Assembly (NCBI GenBank): GCA_009733575.1
Contig: ML769462.1
Coordinates: 58,662 to 122,661, forward strand
DNA: 64,000 bases
Origin: Gymnopus androsaceus JB14
Lineage: Eukaryota > Basidiomycota > Agaricomycetes > Agaricales > Omphalotaceae
Reading direction: 5' to 3'
The translations under genes were made by a program, and so were the position numbers. Shown one piece after another: positions 56,901 to 64,000 of this stretch. Within the stretch, counting starts at the first letter, position 1. The number at the start of each line of letters is the position of its first letter. Under the pieces are notes generated by a model. That model saw only the letters and a list, made by a program, of their open reading frames with translations. It ran no database searches and was not told where the DNA came from.

Positions 56901-59900
56901 ACCTGCAGATAATGATGTATCAAGGCGCATCTTACGTTCTTCCACACGTGTCCCTGGTCAACATGATATCCCTCTAGTTCAGTCCTTACCTCCCCGAACT
57001 TCTTCAAAAAAGACTTCAAAAAGGGAGGCTCGGAAGCTTCCAGAGCTGAAGCCAAAAGGGGTGAAACAGAAGGCAGGTACTCAAAGTGGAAACGCCGGTA
57101 CTCCTAAGCGCGCTCGAGTCTTGGATGCTGTTGAGAGTGAAGAAGACTCTGCAGGCAGCGATTCAGAATATGAGATTGAGCGTATTACAGGACATGTACG
57201 GTTTTTTACTCGCATAACATTTTCTTGCTTACCAATTCTTTTCTAGACTTTTGACAAGGGAGCTTGGATGTTCTCCGTAGTTTGGAAGGGCTACCTCCGG
57301 GATAATAGTCGCGTGAGCCGGGATGATTTGAAAGAGTACGTTGCTTCTTTTAACATTTGCACTTGCATTTATCAGTTTATTTTAGATCAGCTCCCGTACT
57401 CTACAATCGATATGCAACCTGCTATCCTGAAGTAAATACAAACAAGCCATCATCTGATGCAGAAGGGTCTGTATCCACTGCATTGAGCCTAGAAGGGCTG
57501 GATATTCTCCTACGTGTTATCTCTGTTAACACCCTGGAGGATTGCCTTCGGCAGCTTGAAGCCCGATATCAAGCTATGACGCGGTTGGAGCAGTGAAAAT
57601 GGCCGCGGAAGGTGCAGCAAACTAAACAACTTTATCAAGAAATTGGTGAACTTTGCCAGTCATACAACTGCTACCACAACATTTTGGACATTGCACCACT
57701 TTCTCTGAGTCTAACCAGCTCTCCATTTGAACTTGATCAAAGCATTCGCGCCACTCTGTTACGGGCATCGAAAGCAGCCAAAGTGATGCCGCTTCTTGGT
57801 GAACGGAATCTAGCCGATGATATTGAGAGTGCAGCACTCACCTGGGAGCGTGCTCGGAGCTATCTCATTCTTTATGACTTTGTGCAAAAGGCGCTTCCGC
57901 ATTTGTCCGAGATCTTGTTCCTACCATCAACGGGAGTTGTCAGCAACTCGTCTCCTCCCATTACTGATGGGACCTCAGCAGGCTCGACTTCTCAAGTCGA
58001 TGATGATGATACGTTCTCATTAGTCGCACCCGGAATAACGATACAGCTTCTTCTCGTGCCATTGGTTCAACACACTATTAGATACATTGAGGCCCGGCGC
58101 CGTGATTATCGACGCTGGCTACGCTCAGTGAAACCTTCATCGGGTACCGGAACAACAACAAAAGGTCGAAAAAAAAGAAGAGAGGTACACGATGAGGCAA
58201 TATATATAACCAGTGGTCCGCTTCAGAGAATTCCTGATGACATGGTGGCCCAGCTTCTCCCAACCCAAGATTCTTCCCTATCCTCCCATTTCCTCTTGCC
58301 CGTCACCTTCGCATGTCCAACTGATGTGCTTCACGAGTCGAAGCAATGTTTTACCCGGACTATTATTGACTTATTCATCACTCCTTATCTACGTGAAGCA
58401 ACCGATATTCAGGGAAACAAAACGATGTCTTCTCTGGATCGTTGTCTTGTGCGGGGAGCTGTTATACATCGGATTGTCAAAGCTGCAGGTTCCGAAGGAA
58501 TTTGCACTTCACCTGCTTTCGCTGAGCTCCTGAATAGACCGCATCAGCTTTTTGATGGAAATCGTGCTAGAGAAGATCGTTTATGGAGTGCAATACGTGC
58601 TAATGAGATGGAAGTACTTGATCCCTTGGAGAGATTCCTTGCTATCCACATTGATCCAGACGGTATCAGTAGGGAGGCTGAGCACCTTGGTGATTTCATC
58701 CGTCATCACTTCCTGGAGCTACAGCTAGGACGATACATCTCTGAAGATGAATTCTATCGGAACTGGTCCCCAGCTAAAGCCATCCGTAGGCCCCTAGCTC
58801 GAAAATCAATGGATGAAGGACCAGTAACGCTTTCGCTGCTACTTCCAAATGACCGTATTCCGCATTTTGGAGTACTGGCGTTGATTCTCCGTGAAGCGCT
58901 CAACAAAGAGAGAGGCTGGCATTACGTGCATGAGGGAATATTCCGGTGTTTGGATGCCCGGCACCCTCATGATGGATGTTCTGTAGCTGCATTCAATAAC
59001 CCAGACCACTGGAATCCTTTCTGCCATAAAACCGTTGCTACCACTTTGCTCAAAACAAAACTTCCAGCATGGAGATTAGTGAGCCGGTTTGGACTGTCCA
59101 ATTTGTTAACCTTCATGGGAACCGGTCAGGGCTTCAGGACACGCCGTTTCCTGGGATTGAGCGATGCAAAGGATGGAACGTTGGATTCATACTACAGTGA
59201 ATCAGTTATAGAAGCCAAGGCTGTCTTTGAAAAAGGCATCCAACAAAATTTGGCACAGATGGCTTCAAGCAGTTGGTGGTCAGCTGAAGAGATTTGGGAG
59301 ATGGCGGGAGGGGAGAAGCTGGGTGAGGAGGAAGACTTCTATCAAATATCAGACCAGCGCATTTGGGGAGAACCTAATCAGCTTCTGACTGCTCGACCTC
59401 TGGTCAAACAGAGTGGATTAGATGGTTATGCAAAGCTCACGCTGCTGCAAAAACTCACGCCGTATTGGACAGAGGAGATTGTGAGGCGTTGGGTGGAGTT
59501 CCTGGGTGCATTGTTGGATCAAAATCCCGAAGTATACACTGGTCAGCTTCACTCATTCAGCTACACGCTGAAGTTCATCTATAACCTGGATTTGGATGGT
59601 TTCCGAACAGGGCTAACAGCATTTCAAACGGCTATCAATCTCTGTCTTTTGCGCTTGTGTCTACCTCCTTCACTTGAAGAGATCACCAAGTTCATCTCTC
59701 AAAATCCTGGCCTGGGAGCGTATAATGGACTTGTTGAACTAGGGTTTTGCATTGCAAACAAGTCTGATATCCGCTGCGCACTTCATATGGTGCATGACCA
59801 TCTCCTACGCCATTTATCATCTAGCGACTGGACACTACTTCACTTCAGTACTCATGCTTGGATGCTTATAGAGCATATACTATGCAAAGTTTCCAGGTAT

Positions 59901-60071
59901 ACTAATCGAGTTGCTCAGATGCACGAGTGGGGTAAAGAAGCGGAGAAAAACGGAATATGGGTGCAAGATCGCACGAACGACACCAGCGCATTCCCTATTC
60001 CACTGGTAGGCTCCGTTTCACAGACAGAGGAGATTGTAAAGATGTATCAGATTAACCATAGCTATACGTGA
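53944..60071 (+). CDS. giant chromodomain protein, split by one in-frame TGA
   Basis: The gene starts MDAPNANIIGASHRG. Near 54136 a cysteine cluster C-x2-C-x2-C ... C-x-C (CER/CIPC ... DCRC) is split by two extra bases at 54145-54146. Exons over 54396-57340 encode a long protein with ESLTYRVWGDADKG, DLIDAHAIDNNTFG and HSGSSPWVGEGVEHV motifs of unknown family, then basic KTSKREARKLPEL. A chromodomain follows (about 57165-57410): YEIERITGHTF, then FSVVWKGYLRDNSR. The frame reaches TGA at 57594-57596 and continues in the same frame for 824 more codons (QQTKQLYQEIGEL ... to 60071) with no ATG near its beginning. The two halves therefore belong to one protein of roughly 1,850 aa. Chromodomains in transposons bind histone marks and direct integration; that role here is inferred. 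Confidence 0.75.
57594..57596 (+). other. in-frame TGA inside the giant chromodomain gene
   Basis: CAG-TGA-AAA-TGG: the codons on both sides are in one frame and both sides look coding. Either a nonsense mutation, a read-through stop or a sequencing error. Confidence 0.8.
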
Positions 60072-60546
60072 ATATTATTTCTATTACAAAGTATGAGAAC
60101 GACTACTATATCTGAGAATAAGCTGCAGAAAGGGACTTGTGAGCAAATCGCCTCAAGTAAGATACTATAATATAGTTGCAAGCTTCTAATATGTACTACA
60201 TAAAAAGTACGGTTGTATATTCCTTGGATGGGAAGATACGAGGCTATCTACAGGGCAATGTATACTTAGGGCGAGAATAGTTGGTGTAAAAAGTATTCAG
60301 CAAGTAAGTAATAAAATAAATGTAATTGAATCGGTGCAAGGATTAATAGCGAATTACCAATGTATTGGAATGAAGGACCGAAATCTTGAGCGGTAGGAAG
60401 ATATATAAAACAGGACTGATAGCGTATTGCAGGTGTATGGGAATGAAGGACCTAAATCTCAAACGGTATTGAGATATATAAGGAATGGACCTTGGAAAGC
60501 TCAGCTAGTTGATGGTGGATCTTTGTAGAACATCCCGCAACAATAA
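60072..60546. repeat. convergent 3' region with two imperfect 73-bp direct repeats
   Basis: 60346-60418 and 60419-60491 are imperfect tandem copies (shared words GAATGAAGGACC and AGATATATAA). Each carries an ATATATAA word. The region lies between the 3' ends of the chromodomain gene and of the minus-strand gene. No coding signal is seen. Confidence 0.55.
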
Positions 60547-61895
60547 TTAGAACCAAAGCAGATTAACATCATCACCAGTTTGTTCTACCAAATAAGATTG
60601 GATCTGGATTCGACTCTGAGTACACATTCGTTCCATAAGATTTGCAGCCAGGCGCTCTTCTGCAACCAAAGATGCCGGCCTGGGAGCGCAAGACTTGCTT
60701 GCATAGCCATTGTAGCCAAACATAGCTACAATGCTTTTCCAGCTCACCAGGAGCATCGCTATTGCTGAGTCATTCAATTCTGCATATATAAGCAAAGTAC
60801 CAATGAATAAAGCGCAATGCTTGGAAGTAGAGAATACACACCAAGCTGATCAGGGTCCCAACGATAGAACTTCAAATAATGATAGCACCAACCATAAACT
60901 ACCCTCTTGTCTGAGAAGGTGCTCTTTACCCAACGGAACTTGATGGTAAGAACATCGTGGAAGGTCATTTCTGCACCACCGGGCCATACTATTGGACTAT
61001 CAAGTGTGGTCAAGTCAACGCATCCGATAGCAGAAAGTGCAGTGCAAGCATTGTTGTGATTGACAATGGAATCCCAGAGCTTCCTGCGTGTGTTATTCCC
61101 CGGATTTCCAAATTTCGCACCAGATATCTCAATGTTGTGCGCTGACTTGAGAAAGAATGCAAGGTCTGGTTTTATAGAGATAGAATCTAGAAGCATGCCC
61201 AGCTCATCTGAGAGATGCAAAGGAGGCGTCGGAGCTAGAGCCTGAGGGATGATGAATAATGGCACTCCAATGCCAGCATCCTCTAATGGAAAGCTGGACA
61301 TGTCATAAGTTGGGAATGATGCTAGCATAACGGGGGGAATAGATGATAGTGTTACGTTGGTAAAGTCCAGAGGTAAGCTAGAGGCCTCAACTCCAAGCTT
61401 TACGAGGAGAATGAAGTATGGAATGGATGTGGTTTCCATTCCCGCTAGGCTTGCAGGAGAATTCTTCAGAAATGCTGTGGTATCATTGTGGTCTGCATCG
61501 CATGAATAAAGGTCTGCTGTGCCAAAAGCAGGAGGGAGAGACTGGGCGTCAGTCAGGATGTAGGGAAGAATGGCACCAAGATCCATTGCAAGGTATCTGA
61601 ATCCAATCACTTCGACGTTTATAGCTTGTTCAAATCTTGGCACTCGCACAGTCCCAAGATCTACTCCCTGTGGTGAAGCAAAAGCATGCAATAGATGGGA
61701 GGATCGCTTTCTTGCCAGCAACACATCCATATGCAACTTGAATGTGATAGCCTTTAGTGCTTCAGTGATACTAATGCGATGACCTTTCCCTTGCCCAACG
61801 AAACACCCCAATGAGTCCCAGAAAGTGATTGTTTCTAGTGGGCGTTCATTGTTGAATTGTTTATAAATGGCGACCGTAATGTGAAATTTAGACAT
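60547..61895 (-). CDS. unknown protein of the integrase element
   Basis: The ATG at 61895 starts MSKFHITVAIYKQFN. One GTGTGT...TGCAG intron of 62 bp (near 60850-60789) joins DPDQL to ELNDSAIAMLL, and the frame ends at 60547, giving about 430 aa. The protein is moderately hydrophobic without clear membrane helices, with motifs such as TFWDSLGCFVGQGKGHRIS, GFRYLAMDLGAILPY and a C-terminal KSIVAMFGYNGYAS. No catalytic signature was found. It is transcribed away from the integrase gene across a ~380-bp divergent spacer. The intact frame suggests a conserved role in the element. Confidence 0.65.
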
Positions 61896-62279
61896 ATCTG
61901 AAAGAAATTAAATCAAAGAGAGCCGGTGCAAGAATAATATTTACCTCAAGCTCAAGCAGTATTAGCCTCAATTTGCGAATTCTAAATGGAGACCGAGAGA
62001 GAAAAGGAGAGAAATAAGAATTACAAACCACAATTGATTCTGCTCCATTCTTCAGTGTAGGACCCACAAACTGAGCTTAAAAAAATGATTCAGACACGGG
62101 TCACAATGTTATGCAAAATTTTACTACTCCCGCACTCTAGTTTTTGGGCTGCAGAGGGCTATTAATGTCTGAATCTCATAGATAAATTCCTGTATCAAAG
62201 ACGGTTCTGAAGTTGAATTCGGGCCGATCAGATCCCAAATTGCAAAATTAGCGCCGGTTTGCACAGTCTTTTCACGCTC
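61896..62279. promoter_or_regulatory. divergent spacer between the unknown gene and the integrase gene
   Basis: 384 bp between the start of the minus-strand gene and the first ATG of the integrase gene; it must hold both promoters. No TATA box or repeat stands out. Confidence 0.4.
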
Positions 62280-64000
62280 ATGAAGATATCTCTGCTGTTT
62301 CTGTTGATTTTCTGCTCACTGTTCCTCCAATCACAACCATTCAATGTTAGCACCAGTGAAACCTTGCTGCCTGACTCTTTACTTGCAAAATTCCGCCATG
62401 AATACCAAAGATTGAATGTGTTTGTAGAGGAGGCCATTCGAGCGAGACCGGATACATTTCTCTTAGAGATGCTGGGGGAGGAGCTGGATGGACTTAGAGT
62501 CCTGGTCTCCCAGGTTTTTAACCCAAGAGCTCTATATGAAGCATATATCTGAACGCATTTACCTTTAGCATGCCAGCATCTTTGCTGAAACTGAGTTGAC
62601 AGTTATTCAATCCAACCTTGCACGCATGCACCATGATATACAAATATTGCATCATGATATTCTTGAGAATTCTCATAGCGGCCGTCCAGAGATTGTTACT
62701 TTGGAACACACAGGCCAACGCGGTTGTCCACGGAAAGTCATCAACCGTGACTTCTTGCAATGGGCTTATAGATTGCGAAGCACATCTGGAATTGCACATT
62801 TCCTTCACGTTGGACGCACTCTGGTTCGCCAGTCCCTTCTTGACTACAATATTGCACTACCTGGGGTGAATCCATTTCCTGACGATACAGTCTCAGAAGC
62901 CTCAGACAACTCCGATGATGCAGGTTCAGATCGCCCAGAGTTTGTGCAGGGTTCATCTTGCAATGGGCAGCACAATATTCCCATGGCTTTTTCTACTGCT
63001 GGCTATCTCTCTAACACAACCGACGATCAATTAGATCAGACCCTGCGGAAATTTTGTTCTGAATATCCTCGAGCTGGCCTTAGAATTTTGGATGGGATGC
63101 TTCGGAATCAGGGTCACATAGTCCAACAAAGGAGAGTCAGGGAATCCTTGCTGCGTATTGATCCAGTAGCTCGTGTATTTGACCGAGTTCGTCTCCAGCG
63201 AAGAGGGTACAAGGTTCCAGGCCCAAATTCATTGTGGCACCACGATGGCCAGCATGGTAAGTCCAGCCACAGCAGAAGACTGCATTAAACTTACATGCTC
63301 TGTACTATCCAGGTTTGATACGTTGGGGCATTGTAATCCATGCATTTGTTGATGGATATTCTCGATTGATCACAGGAATCCGAGCCAGTACCAACAACTA
63401 TGCTAGTACGGTTCTGGACCTGTTACTCCATGCAGCTGCTACATATGGCATACCATCGCGTATTAGAGGGGATCATGGAGTTGAAAATGTTCTTGTTGCA
63501 GCTTTCATGGAGACGGTCCGCGGAGCAGGACGTGGCTCATATATCTGGGGCAGGTTTGTATTTTGTTTCTTATCAAGTCAGTTGCTTGACTTTCTTTATC
63601 AGGAGCGTGCACAACACCCATATTGAACGCCTATGGGCAGATGTAACCATTGGTGTGGGCTCAACCTGGAGACAGCTACTTACAATGTTGGAGATTCATC
63701 ACGGCATGGACATTGATAATATGAATCATGTATGGCTTATACAGCATCTTTTCCTCAGCACCATTAATTCGCAGCTGGATTTCTGGGCCCAGTCCTGGAA
63801 TCAACATTCCATATCGATCTGAGATGGACCCAACCGCCAACCTGACGAGATGTTTGGTTTTGATATGGTAGTACACGGTATCAGAGGCGATATGCTTCAA
63901 GATCATCTCACAAATGATGAGCTTGAGGCATTCGGAGTAGACTGGGATGGTTTACAGGATGATACCCTTCTCCGGCAGCTCCGCAGTAACTACGTTAACG
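62280..64000 (+). CDS. DDE integrase (rve-type core), with nonsense codon, runs off right edge
   Basis: Starting at ATG 62280, exons joined by GT-AG introns give QRGCPRKVINRDFL, an HTH-like region with TLVRQSLLDY, and RRVRESLLRIDP, all expected before an integrase core. The core shows LWHHDGQHG (first Asp, 63244-63246), GYSRLITGIRAS and SRIRGDHGVEN (second Asp, 63471-63473). SVHNTHIERLWADV (Glu, 63625-63627) completes it, with a D-x34-E spacing. This is the eukaryotic integrase group with the S-x-HN-x-x-IERLW motif. The frame then meets TGA at 63820-63822 where Arg is expected (ISI-stop-DGPNR) and continues in frame, MFGFDMVVHGIRGD, to the window edge. The first 25 residues after the chosen ATG are strongly hydrophobic, so the true start may be elsewhere. 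Confidence 0.85.

Larger units (their letters stand above)
47376..64000. mobile_element. putative multigene integrase element (ends not seen)
   Basis: A contiguous block of large genes without host housekeeping functions: HECT-like protein, 158-bp tandem array, giant chromodomain protein, unknown minus-strand gene and DDE integrase. The integrase marks the block as mobile, the chromodomain fits chromatin targeting, and the array is typical of such elements. No terminal repeats or target duplications are visible, because the right end is outside the window and no matching left end was found. Grouping these genes into one element is an inference from their adjacency. Confidence 0.5.

Overview
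The window reads as a transposon-rich stretch of an Agaricomycete (mushroom-forming Basidiomycota) nuclear genome. The host genes have many introns of about 45-75 bp with GT-AG borders. The families present (Gin4-type kinase, P450, F-box, HNH_2, NmrA, DNA ligase IV, forkhead) and the mobile elements (KDZ transposase with a TET/JBP dioxygenase, Ty1/copia, a multigene integrase element) are typical of that group. No organism name can be read from the sequence.

Layout. 0-3 kb: two copia-type gag remnants, head to head; the second is broken by a stop codon and by a 0.8-kb insertion full of GCGGGTACC-like palindromes. 3.7-4.9 kb: a non-autonomous TIR element with a 422-bp MITE nested in it. 5.16-15.65 kb: a complete KDZ transposon with 8-bp target duplications, ~274-bp near-identical TIRs and five genes: an HMG-like protein, a protein with an RNase H1 N-terminal-like domain, a TET/JBP dioxygenase, a small unknown ORF and the KDZ transposase. 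All reading frames of the four larger genes can be joined through GT-AG introns without a break.

15.7-30 kb: host genes and relics. These are a possible 50-aa microprotein directly beside the KDZ insertion, a Gin4/Nim1-like kinase, a decayed DNA polymerase alpha copy, a frameshifted P450, an F-box protein, an HNH-domain protein, an unknown protein, and a dead NmrA paralogue. 30.26-35.94 kb: a full-length copia element with LTRs, PBS and PPT, inserted between two NmrA copies that share one frameshift. 38.7-46.5 kb: DNA ligase IV and a forkhead factor.

47-64 kb: a second large multigene assembly that looks mobile but whose ends are not visible. It holds an intact HECT-like protein, a 158-bp tandem array of 15.6 units, a giant chromodomain protein split by one in-frame TGA, an unknown minus-strand gene, and a DDE integrase that also carries a TGA and runs towards the right edge. 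In several mobile genes the single lesion is a TGA at a position where CGA (Arg) is expected, which suggests C-to-T change at methylated CpG. The KDZ element, which carries the TET/JBP enzyme that acts on 5-methylcytosine, shows no such lesion. All functional statements come from motifs read by eye; no search was run.
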